The position numbers and the translations under genes were made by a program. Of a DNA stretch of 47,583 bases, positions 1 through 8,136 are shown in pieces. The notes below the pieces were generated by a model. The model saw nothing but the letters and a program-made list of their open reading frames with translations. It was not told the origin of the DNA and searched no databases. Numbering within the stretch: the stretch's first letter is position 1; each line of letters begins with the position of its first letter. The stretch spans positions 1 through 47,583 of the forward strand of contig CAWUSA010000025.1 in NCBI GenBank assembly GCA_963925545.1, in the 5' to 3' direction. This DNA is from TMED14 sp963925545 (GTDB lineage Bacteria > Bacteroidota > Bacteroidia > Flavobacteriales > Schleiferiaceae).

Positions 1-1168
<1,168 letters not shown>

Positions 1169-1255
1169 AAAGAAAGTTATAGACCATCTGGCGTTAATCA
1201 GGGAAAGTTACTCAAAGAATCTTCTTAAGGTTGAAGCTCTTATGATTTCGCAATA

Positions 1256-1267
1256 TGTAAAAGAACA
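1256..1267 (-). promoter_or_regulatory. boxA-like antitermination element in rRNA leader
   Basis: On the minus strand the leader reads TGTTCTTTTACA, close to the bacterial rrn boxA consensus (TGCTCTTTAACA), about 90 bases upstream of the mature 16S 5' end. BoxA in RNA is bound by NusB/NusE to prevent premature termination of the untranslated rRNA transcript. The position, between promoter and 16S, is as expected. The call rests on sequence similarity only. Confidence 0.6.
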
Positions 1268-1340
1268 TTGAAGCTAGTGCTCCGTTCGTTTCCCCGCCCG
1301 GAATACTCTGCGAGGAGATATTCGTTCCGTTTGGGGAGTG

Positions 1341-1371
1341 CAAATGTAACACGACTTCCTTAGCTCGCAAC
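1341..1371 (-). promoter_or_regulatory. rRNA operon promoter (-33 GTTG, -7 TACATTTG)
   Basis: On the minus strand TACATTTG (1341-1348) is a perfect match to the Bacteroidota -7 consensus TAnnTTTG. A GTTG at 1368-1371 sits 19 bases upstream, within the usual -33 spacing. Transcription should start near 1334, giving a leader of about 165 bases before 16S that contains the boxA element. The stretch from 1169 to 1439 holds no gene. It also contains a short inverted repeat (1409-1423, 5-bp stem), just past the stop of the upstream dehydrogenase gene, with no T-run behind it. Confidence 0.75.
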
Positions 1372-1439
1372 ACCCTAAATGAAAATAACTTCTATCTTTC
1401 TCGCAACAGCCTGTTTTTCAGGCAGAAAAATGTTAAAAT

Positions 1440-2111
1440 TTATTCAGGATCACCAAGCGTGACAGGGATTACCTGCCCTGCGTGCAGCAAATGACCATGT
1501 AGGGCAAACTCTGCTACATACTGTGCCATGGTGGCCGGTTGAACCGGTGCCTGGAGACCTGGGAATGCCTCCTCTAGCATGTCTGTTTGTACTGCGCCCA
1601 GACAGAGCGCGTTGAAAATGAGACCTTTTGGCCCCAATTCGGCCTGCAAACATTCAGTCAAAATTGACAAAGCACCCTTGCTGCTCGCATAAGCTGAGAG
1701 ACCGGGGAACTTGGAAGCGCCTTGATAGCCACCCATGCTTGATATGTTCAGTATGTGGGCTTTTTTGCTAAACAGTGGCAATGCAGCCTGTGTCAACATG
1801 GCTGTTCCTGCCCAGTTCACATCAGCCATGTCATGAAAATCAGATCGCTCCATTGAAACAAAGGGCTTATTTACCAAGGTACCAGCATTGTTAATCAAGG
1901 CATCGATAACAGAACCTGAGGACTCCATGGAACGAGCCCATGCCTTTATGCTGTCATCTGAACGAAGATCCACGGCATGCATGGTAGCTCCAGGTATCTG
2001 GAGATCCTTGTTCCTAGACAAGGCGTGCACCTGATGACCTGCAGCAAGCAGGTATTCAACTGTGGCACGTCCAATACCTCTTGAACATCCGGTAACAACA
2101 AATTGTTTCAT
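1440..2111 (-). CDS. short-chain dehydrogenase/reductase (SDR family)
   Basis: A 223-residue cytoplasmic NAD(P)-dependent oxidoreductase of the classical SDR family. Visible motifs are the cofactor-binding TGCSRGIG at residues 7-14, NNAG at 74-77, the catalytic serine in the ISS stretch near 124, and YASSK with Tyr141 and Lys145. The arginine after the glycine motif suggests NADPH preference, which is an inference. The start at 2111 is chosen over an in-frame ATG at 2150 because the 13 extra residues overlap the upstream small gene and the Rossmann strand begins right after the second Met. It begins 7 bases after the stop of the FeoB-associated gene, so it is probably the last gene of the feo transcript. 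The substrate cannot be deduced. No terminator with a T-run separates it from the rRNA promoter downstream. Confidence 0.85.
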   Translation of the reverse strand: MKQFVVTGCSRGIGRATVEYLLAAGHQVHALSRNKDLQIPGATMHAVDLRSDDSIKAWARSMESSGSVIDALINNAGTLVNKPFVSMERSDFHDMADVNWAGTAMLTQAALPLFSKKAHILNISSMGGYQGASKFPGLSAYASSKGALSILTECLQAELGPKGLIFNALCLGAVQTDMLEEAFPGLQAPVQPATMAQYVAEFALHGHLLHAGQVIPVTLGDPE

Positions 2112-2118
2112 GAAAGGG

Positions 2119-2235
2119 TTAATCGGTTGGTGCGCAATTGCATGATGCACAACCCTCCGATTCAGGGGCCATGAATTTCATAACCACCCAAATCAAAGCG
2201 TAAAAGACCACGGTCCATAAGAGCATTGCAGACAT
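2119..2235 (-). CDS. FeoB-associated Cys-rich membrane protein (38 aa)
   Basis: A 38-residue frame 37 bases downstream of feoB, found by reading the gap by eye. It has a short N-terminus, one hydrophobic segment (about residues 4-19, rich in L, V, W), then a small C-terminal tail with the cysteines C29, C32 and C34 in the pattern CASCNC. This is the architecture of the small FeoB-associated Cys-rich membrane proteins commonly found after feoB in Bacteroidota. These are presumed to work with FeoB at the inner membrane, perhaps binding iron or taking FeoC's place, but their role is not settled. It ends 7 bases before the dehydrogenase start, which fits co-transcription of feoA, feoB, this gene and the dehydrogenase. 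Confidence 0.75.
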   Translation of the reverse strand: MSAMLLWTVVFYALIWVVMKFMAPESEGCASCNCAPTD

Positions 2236-2272
2236 GTCAACAAGTTAAGTTAGAATACGGTCTCCCACAAGG

Positions 2273-4291
2273 TTATGATAACGCAACAAAAGCTGCCCAT
2301 GCCACCACGTAGGCAAAGAGGCTCATGAGGACGAATTGTGTAAGTGCCAATGTCCAACTCCGTGACTCCCTTGCGACAACGACCAGGGTGCTCATGCACT
2401 GCATGGCAAAGGCGTAAAAGAGCAGCAGGGAGATTCCCATGGGTAAACTGAAAAATGCTTCCCCTGTTTCTGGGTTGATTTGGCTAGCCAAGGTTGCATG
2501 AATACTCTCTATGCCTTCGTCTCCGACACTATATAGTGTCGCCATGGTCCCAACAAAGACTTCACGGGCCACAAATGAGCTCAGAATAGCCACAGATATT
2601 TTCCAATCATAACCCAACGGTCGCATGACGGGCTCAATGAACTGACCTGCGATGCCAATGTAACTCTCTTCAATGGGCACACTGACCCGGTCCTTCGTGA
2701 AGTCAGCAGCATGATCTGGTCCAAAACTGGCAGCAAACCATAAAATCACTGAAATAGCCACAATGATTTTACCAGCCTCCTTAACAAAGGAGCTGGTTTG
2801 ACGCCAAATCGTCATGCCAACATTGCGTGGCTGTGGCCATCGGTACTTTGGCATCTCCAATAAGAAATCAGGTGCTTTTACTTTAGCCTGTGATCGCTTC
2901 CACCTATTCAACAAGGCCGCGGCGGCTAAGGCAGCTGCAAACCCTAAAAAGTACAGGCCAAACAAAACCAGCCCCCGTAAATTGATTCCCATCAATGCCA
3001 TGTCAGGGATCACCAGTCCAATGATCAATGCATAGACCGGTAAACGGGCAGAGCATGTAATGAATGGCGTGACTGCAATGGCTAACCACCGTTCCCTGCC
3101 GTCTTCCATGTTGCGCGTCGACATGATGGCTGGAATGGCACATGCTGTGCCACTGATCATGGGAACCACAGACTTACCGCTCAGGCCAAATGGTCGCATG
3201 AATCGGTCCATCATGAAGACCACCCGTGACATGTACCCAGACTCTTCCAATAAGGCGATGAATCCAAACAACATGGCAATTTGTGGCACAAACATCAATA
3301 CCCCCGTGATGCCCGGCATCAAGCCATGGGTGATCATGTGTGTAAAAAACCCGCCGGGGAGCTTGGCATTGATCGATTGAGAAAGGGAAGTCATCATTTC
3401 GTCGATCGCAACCATGGGTCCTTCACTGCCATAAAACAAGGCCTGGAAAATCACAAATAGCAAGCCAAACAATACCACAGAACCCCACAGCGGATGCACA
3501 AGTATGCGATCAACCTTGGTAGAGAATCGACGATCCTGCTCAGGGTAACTGGTTAAAAAACTACCAAGCCATCGATTCACCTGTCGGTAACGCTGAATGG
3601 CCTCATCTGCACGAAGGCGTTTAGGTCCGCGGCCGCTTTCACGAATTTTTGCTTCATGCGCTGGTTGAGATAAACTCCGAAGCCACGTTTTATAGATGTA
3701 CTCATCCCCCTCTTGCAGGGCTGCTAACCACTGAAGATGGATGCCTCCTGGTTGGAAAAGGGGTGCGTGAGGCGATGCCTTTGCACGTAAAATAGTTGGC
3801 TGAATAGCCTCCATACCTTCTCCCGTTCTGGCATTCACGATCAAAACCTCACAACCAAGGGATTCACCCAAAGCAGCATGATCCAAAACCAGGCCCCTAT
3901 GAGCCATGTCGTCAGCCATGGTAATGACCAACACAGCGGGGATACCAAGGTCTAAGACTTGAGAAAAAACAAAGAGGCATGTCTTCAAATTGGTGCCATC
4001 AGCTACGCCGATGACCACATCGACCTCCCCTTCTTCATGCACATTGAGCAGGCTATCCATCACCACCGCTTCATCAGCTGATGAGGGGTGCAAACTGTAA
4101 ATGCCTGGCAAATCGATGATCTCAGCTAACTGACCGGGTGCCAACTTGGTCAAACCACTGGTCCTTTCCATGGTCACGCCAGGGTAATTGCTAACCTTTT
4201 GATTCATCCCCGTCAATTGATTGAACAGGGTAGATTTGCCCGTGTTGGGCCGACCGACCATGGCAATGCGCAAGGACTGCTTAGCTTCCAT
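2273..4291 (-). CDS. feoB: ferrous iron transporter FeoB
   Basis: Inner-membrane Fe(II) uptake protein of 672 residues with an N-terminal G domain and a multi-helix pore. G1 is GRPNTGKS (13-20), the G2 Thr is in GVTMERT near 40, and G3 is DLPG (60-63). G4 reads TMAD (124-127) where the family has NxxD, and G5 is the NAR stretch near 153. The first membrane helices start near residue 265. The two gate repeats are recognisable, including GTACAIPAIMSTR and a second repeat containing FVAREVFVGTMATLYS. The start overlaps the end of feoA by 11 bases, so the two are translationally linked. The length is normal for Bacteroidota FeoB without a fused FeoA domain. The Asn-to-Thr change in G4 is the only oddity and was confirmed at codon level (ACC). 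Confidence 0.97.
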   Translation of the reverse strand: MEAKQSLRIAMVGRPNTGKSTLFNQLTGMNQKVSNYPGVTMERTSGLTKLAPGQLAEIIDLPGIYSLHPSSADEAVVMDSLLNVHEEGEVDVVIGVADGTNLKTCLFVFSQVLDLGIPAVLVITMADDMAHRGLVLDHAALGESLGCEVLIVNARTGEGMEAIQPTILRAKASPHAPLFQPGGIHLQWLAALQEGDEYIYKTWLRSLSQPAHEAKIRESGRGPKRLRADEAIQRYRQVNRWLGSFLTSYPEQDRRFSTKVDRILVHPLWGSVVLFGLLFVIFQALFYGSEGPMVAIDEMMTSLSQSINAKLPGGFFTHMITHGLMPGITGVLMFVPQIAMLFGFIALLEESGYMSRVVFMMDRFMRPFGLSGKSVVPMISGTACAIPAIMSTRNMEDGRERWLAIAVTPFITCSARLPVYALIIGLVIPDMALMGINLRGLVLFGLYFLGFAAALAAAALLNRWKRSQAKVKAPDFLLEMPKYRWPQPRNVGMTIWRQTSSFVKEAGKIIVAISVILWFAASFGPDHAADFTKDRVSVPIEESYIGIAGQFIEPVMRPLGYDWKISVAILSSFVAREVFVGTMATLYSVGDEGIESIHATLASQINPETGEAFFSLPMGISLLLFYAFAMQCMSTLVVVARESRSWTLALTQFVLMSLFAYVVAWAAFVALS

Positions 4292-4508
4292 GTGGACGGG
4301 TTATGGGGATTCTCTTTGCCAGTGAGCGGCGCATGCTAATTTGTGTGCCTTGAACACGGAAGCACATGGGATCCCTGAATGGGGCAACAAATAAGAGTTC
4401 AATTTCTTCACCTGGCAAGCAACCCATCTCAAAGAGTTTCACACTCACGCCCTCTTCTGGTTCAAGCACGATGGCTTTTTGCCCAATGCGGAGATTGCTC
4501 AGATTCAT
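4281..4508 (-). CDS. feoA: ferrous iron transport accessory protein FeoA
   Basis: A 75-residue SH3-like FeoA protein that sits in the cytoplasm and is needed for FeoB function. Typical family features are the N-terminal LSNLRIGQKAIV strand, the FEMGCLPGEEIEL segment and the C-terminal ISMRRSLAKRI strand. It precedes feoB with an 11-base overlap, the usual feoAB order. The 71-base gap to pdhC upstream shows no terminator and no good -7 box, so read-through from the pdh genes is possible. No Fur-like operator could be recognised by eye. Confidence 0.93.
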   Translation of the reverse strand: MNLSNLRIGQKAIVLEPEEGVSVKLFEMGCLPGEEIELLFVAPFRDPMCFRVQGTQISMRRSLAKRIPITRPHGS

Positions 4509-4579
4509 GCCTGCAAGGTAAGGCAGATTGTTGTTTAGATTGATTCTAATTTGCCGAATTCCCTCTCTCGAAGAAACAC

Positions 4580-5836
4580 TTAAAGCAGCATGGTCACCGG
4601 CGCTTCAAGGAAGGCCTTCAGGCTGTTCAGGAATGCTGAACCTGTAGCGCCATCCACAGCCCTGTGGTCACAGCTCAAGGTGACTTTCATGACATGGCCT
4701 GGCACGACCTCGCCATCCTTGACAACTGGCACGGATTGAATGCCGCCAATGGCAAGTATGCAAGCATCTGGTGGGTTGATGATGGCCGTGAAATCCTCCA
4801 CACCAAACATCCCTAGATTAGATATCGTGAAGGTGTTGCCTTCCCAATCCTGGGGCTGCAACTGCTTGTCTCTTGCGCGCTGCGCAAAGGATTTAACTTC
4901 AGTTGAGATATCCGATAGGGATTTTGCGTCCGCATGGCGAACCACCGGTACCAATAAGCCATCCTCTACAGCCACCGCAATGCCAACATGGACATCGTAG
5001 TTGGTGCGAATAACATCACCCAGCCAAGAGCTATTCACAGCGGGGTGTTTTTTCAAGGATTTCGCCACAGCTTTCACCACCATGTCATTGAAGGAGATTT
5101 TAACCGTGGATTCTGCATTCAATAGGCTGCGTGAGGCCATGGCAGCTCCCATGTCAATGGACATTGATACATAGAAATGCGGTGCGGAAAATTTACTTTC
5201 ACCCAAGCGCGAGGCAATGACCTTCCTCATTTGCGACACGGGGGTATCTAGGTAGCCAGAGCTAGGGTAGTTCTGTGCAACAGCCGGGGAAGCGACAATT
5301 GGCGCAGCAGCTGCAACCTCAATGTCCCTTTTGACAATGCGACCACCTTCACCACTGCCAACAATACCAGCCAAACTCAAGCCTTTGTCTGCAGCCAGGG
5401 ATTTAGCCAATGGGGAAGCCTTGATGCGGCCTGTGCTCGCTAATGGAGCAAGTGCTACAGGAGCTGGGGCTATAGGTGCAGCAGGTGCAGGCGTTGACAC
5501 TGCCTTTTCCGAATCTGTTTCCTTTGATGGTTTTAATTCAACCGGCGATTCGCTGGCTGCTGAGGCAGTGAGCAATGCGCTGATGTCTTCACCTTTCTCG
5601 CCGATGATGGCAAGAATGCTATTCACTGGAGCTGCCTCACCTTCTTTAGTGCCAATGTATAAAAGCTCACCCTCTTGACCCGGAAAGGATTCAAAATCAA
5701 GGGTTGCCTTATCAGTTTCAATTTCCGCAAGAAGCATCCCTTCCGTAACGACATCACCAATTTTGATGTGCCATTTAGCTACAACACCTTCAGTCATGGT
5801 GTCACTCAGTTGGGGCATGTTAATTACAATGGCCAT
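4580..5836 (-). CDS. pdhC: pyruvate dehydrogenase E2, dihydrolipoyl acetyltransferase
   Basis: E2 core of the pyruvate dehydrogenase complex (418 aa), which transfers the acetyl group from lipoate to CoA. One N-terminal lipoyl domain (about 1-78) has the lipoylated Lys43 in ETDKATL. An Ala/Pro-rich linker (about 95-135) follows, then the peripheral subunit-binding domain (about 138-175, with ASPLAKSLA and GSGEGGRIVKRDI). The C-terminal catalytic domain has the HRAVDG active site (His391, Asp395). There is a single lipoyl domain, whereas some Flavobacteriia homologues carry two. It lies 36 bases downstream of pdhA. The E1 beta and E3 genes are not in the window. Confidence 0.95.
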   Translation of the reverse strand: MAIVINMPQLSDTMTEGVVAKWHIKIGDVVTEGMLLAEIETDKATLDFESFPGQEGELLYIGTKEGEAAPVNSILAIIGEKGEDISALLTASAASESPVELKPSKETDSEKAVSTPAPAAPIAPAPVALAPLASTGRIKASPLAKSLAADKGLSLAGIVGSGEGGRIVKRDIEVAAAAPIVASPAVAQNYPSSGYLDTPVSQMRKVIASRLGESKFSAPHFYVSMSIDMGAAMASRSLLNAESTVKISFNDMVVKAVAKSLKKHPAVNSSWLGDVIRTNYDVHVGIAVAVEDGLLVPVVRHADAKSLSDISTEVKSFAQRARDKQLQPQDWEGNTFTISNLGMFGVEDFTAIINPPDACILAIGGIQSVPVVKDGEVVPGHVMKVTLSCDHRAVDGATGSAFLNSLKAFLEAPVTMLL

Positions 5837-5872
5837 GGTTCAATGTTTTAAGTGATTGCGGAATCCGTGCAA

Positions 5873-6868
5873 TTATTCAGTTACAAAGGGGTAATCCTCT
5901 TGGGTGTAGACATGTTTGAACAGCTCATGACCTTCAGGGAAGGGTGAGTTGCTAGCAAATTCAACACATTCAGCCACCAGCGCTTTCACGCGCTGATCAA
6001 TGACTTCAAGGTCTTCTTTTGTGGCCCACTTCTTCTTGAGGAGCATTTCCTTGGATGTTAAGATGGGATCAACCTTCTGGTACTCTGAAACCTCCCCCTT
6101 GGTTCGGTAAAGCTGTGCATCTGACATGGAATGCCCCTTGTAACGGTAGGTCCTAATTTCCAAAAATGTTGGACCACCACCATTGCGGGCGCGATCAACA
6201 GCTTCTTGAATGGCTGCATAGGTGATGGCAGGATCCATGCCATCAACTGCTTGGCAAGGCATTTCATACCCCAAGCCCAATTTCCATATTTCGCTGTGAT
6301 TGGCTGTGCGCTCAACCGACGTGCCCATGGCGTAGCCATTGTTCTCTACAATGAAAACCACTGGCAAATTCCAAAGCATGGCCAGGTTAAAAGTTTCGTG
6401 CAAGGCCCCTTGTCGCGTGGCACCATCCCCCATGTAAGTCAAGGTCACATGATCCTTGTCCTGGTATTTGTCTGCAAAGGCAATGCCTGCACCTAAGGGT
6501 ATCTGCCCCCCAACAATGCCATGGCCTCCAAAAAAGTTATGCTCCTTGGAGAAAATGTGCATGGAGCCACCCTTGCCTCTCGAGGTGCCATCCACACGGC
6601 CCATAAGTTCTGCCATCACACGGCGGGGATCTACCCCTAAACCAATGGGTTGCACATGGTTACGGTAGGCAGTGATCATCTTGTCACCCTTATTCATGGC
6701 GAGCAAAGATCCAGCTAAAATAGCCTCTTGCCCATTGTACAAATGCAGGAATCCACGGATCTTCTGCTGGATGTACAAGGCAGAACACATGTCTTCAAAC
6801 TTTCGCCAGAAGCTCATGTCCTCATACCATTTAAGGTAGACTGCTTGGGTTAATTTTTTCTTTGCCAT
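5873..6868 (-). CDS. pdhA: pyruvate dehydrogenase E1 component, alpha subunit
   Basis: Thiamine-diphosphate-dependent E1 alpha subunit (331 aa), decarboxylating pyruvate with an E1 beta partner encoded elsewhere. The TPP-binding motif begins GDGATRQGA at 147 and ends with NN at 176-177, the usual spacing. Also seen are YRNH near 68-71, GKGGSMH near 99-104 and the phosphorylation-loop region YRYKGHSMSD. The order porU-porV-pdhA-pdhC resembles that reported for Flavobacterium johnsoniae. A perfect -7 box lies 18 bases upstream of the ATG, so this gene can be transcribed independently of porV, from which it is separated by only 42 bases. Confidence 0.95.
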   Translation of the reverse strand: MAKKKLTQAVYLKWYEDMSFWRKFEDMCSALYIQQKIRGFLHLYNGQEAILAGSLLAMNKGDKMITAYRNHVQPIGLGVDPRRVMAELMGRVDGTSRGKGGSMHIFSKEHNFFGGHGIVGGQIPLGAGIAFADKYQDKDHVTLTYMGDGATRQGALHETFNLAMLWNLPVVFIVENNGYAMGTSVERTANHSEIWKLGLGYEMPCQAVDGMDPAITYAAIQEAVDRARNGGGPTFLEIRTYRYKGHSMSDAQLYRTKGEVSEYQKVDPILTSKEMLLKKKWATKEDLEVIDQRVKALVAECVEFASNSPFPEGHELFKHVYTQEDYPFVTE

Positions 6869-6885
6869 ATCTTAGGGATAGGAGA

Positions 6886-6893
6886 CAAAATTA
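6886..6893 (-). promoter_or_regulatory. -7 promoter box upstream of pdhA (TAATTTTG)
   Basis: Perfect match to TAnnTTTG on the minus strand in the 42-base porV-pdhA gap. The predicted transcription start is near 6879, leaving a leader of about 11 bases before the pdhA ATG. The -33 region, inside the end of porV, shows only a partial match (CTG). Confidence 0.5.
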
Positions 6894-6910
6894 CGCCAAT
6901 ATGTCCATGG

Positions 6911-8119
6911 TCAGTCCAGCAGCTGATTCAAGTCTATCAGAGCTGAAAAACGGATGGTATTCTCCAAGGGGGATCGCACCGACTGATCAGCGGGGAAAAG
7001 GTAAGCAAAGTCAAGACCTATCAAGCTATACCTAAGGCCAAAGCCCATGGTGTAGAAGCGGCGATTGCCCTTGGTTTGATCCTCGTGCTGGTACCCTCCA
7101 CGGACGGCGAATTTGTCATCATACCAATACTCAAGCCCCATGTTTACCATGAACTCACGCATGAGTTCATTCATGCCCTCAGGTTTTGCTGCAGGATCCC
7201 ACGATTGAATCATGCCTTGAACCACCGACACGTTATCGTCCATGCCTTTGAGTATCTCGTAGCGATCACCATCGTTGTCCTCATCCAAGAGATCTCTCAA
7301 AGGCTTGGTTGGCACCAAGAGTTTGTTGACATCCAAGAGGATGGTGACACGGTTGTAGCGGTCCAATGTCCAATTGTAACCAATGCCTGTGCGTAAATTT
7401 GTGGGAATGAAGTCTTCGCGGCCACTCTCGGTGTACTTCACCTTGGCACCTATATTGGAGACATTGAAGCCGCCCAGCCATTGACCTTTCTGCCCATCGG
7501 GTAAATTCATTTCATTGCCTTGGTAGTACAGAGAAATATCGGTTGAGACAGTCTGTCCTGGCTTGGTTTGCAAACCGCCGACTACCTGACCCTGAGTCAA
7601 GTCTGACATGGCATAACGCAGGGATACACCCGCAGATAAATGCTCTGACAACTTCAAGGCATAAGCCACATCTACGGCCATTTCATAGGGCCGGTAGGTG
7701 CCTTGCTCATCGCCTTGCTCGTTGCGGAAGGTGATGTCACCCAGGCTGAAATAACGGAGACTTGCACCAATACCGCTTCGCTCACCAAGCCCTACTGCCA
7801 CATTGGCAAACATCAATTCCACATCAGGAACCAGTTGACGCAACCACGGGGTGTAGGATAAGCCCCCCTGAGTTGTTCCCTCCCCAAGAAACGCCAGCTT
7901 GGCTGGATTCCAGAAGATGGCATTGGCGTCTGGCTCTAAAGCTAAGCCCGCATTAGCCATGCCGCCGGCACGGGCATCAGGCCCAATAGCCAACATAGGC
8001 ATAGCAGAGGTGACAACATTGAGGTTGTCTCCAAATGCTGTTGTCTGCGCCACTGTGCTCAGGGATAGGGTTGCACACAATAGTGCAAAGCTGAAACGTC
8101 TTATAATGCTGTGATTCAT
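6911..8119 (-). CDS. porV: type IX secretion outer-membrane shuttle protein PorV
   Basis: PorV (LptO), 402 residues, a FadL-like outer-membrane beta-barrel. In the type IX system it collects cargo from the SprA translocon and presents it to PorU. A signal peptide (about 1-25, ending STVAQ) is followed by family stretches such as AMPMLAIGPDARAGGMANAG and SIFWNPAKLAF-like AIFWNPAKLAFL. The C-terminus has alternating barrel strands. The frame is open up to 8350, but the upstream 77 codons lie inside porU and read as nonsense, and a standard signal peptide begins at 8119, so that start is used. It lies 17 bases downstream of porU, and the pair is conserved in Bacteroidota. Confidence 0.93.
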   Translation of the reverse strand: MNHSIIRRFSFALLCATLSLSTVAQTTAFGDNLNVVTSAMPMLAIGPDARAGGMANAGLALEPDANAIFWNPAKLAFLGEGTTQGGLSYTPWLRQLVPDVELMFANVAVGLGERSGIGASLRYFSLGDITFRNEQGDEQGTYRPYEMAVDVAYALKLSEHLSAGVSLRYAMSDLTQGQVVGGLQTKPGQTVSTDISLYYQGNEMNLPDGQKGQWLGGFNVSNIGAKVKYTESGREDFIPTNLRTGIGYNWTLDRYNRVTILLDVNKLLVPTKPLRDLLDEDNDGDRYEILKGMDDNVSVVQGMIQSWDPAAKPEGMNELMREFMVNMGLEYWYDDKFAVRGGYQHEDQTKGNRRFYTMGFGLRYSLIGLDFAYLFPADQSVRSPLENTIRFSALIDLNQLLD

Positions 8120-8136
8120 GGTGGCAAATATATTGC

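Noticed and set aside
1409..1423. Hairpin GCCTG/CAGGC as an intrinsic terminator after the dehydrogenase gene
   Set aside because: Only five pairs and no T-run on the downstream side in either direction.
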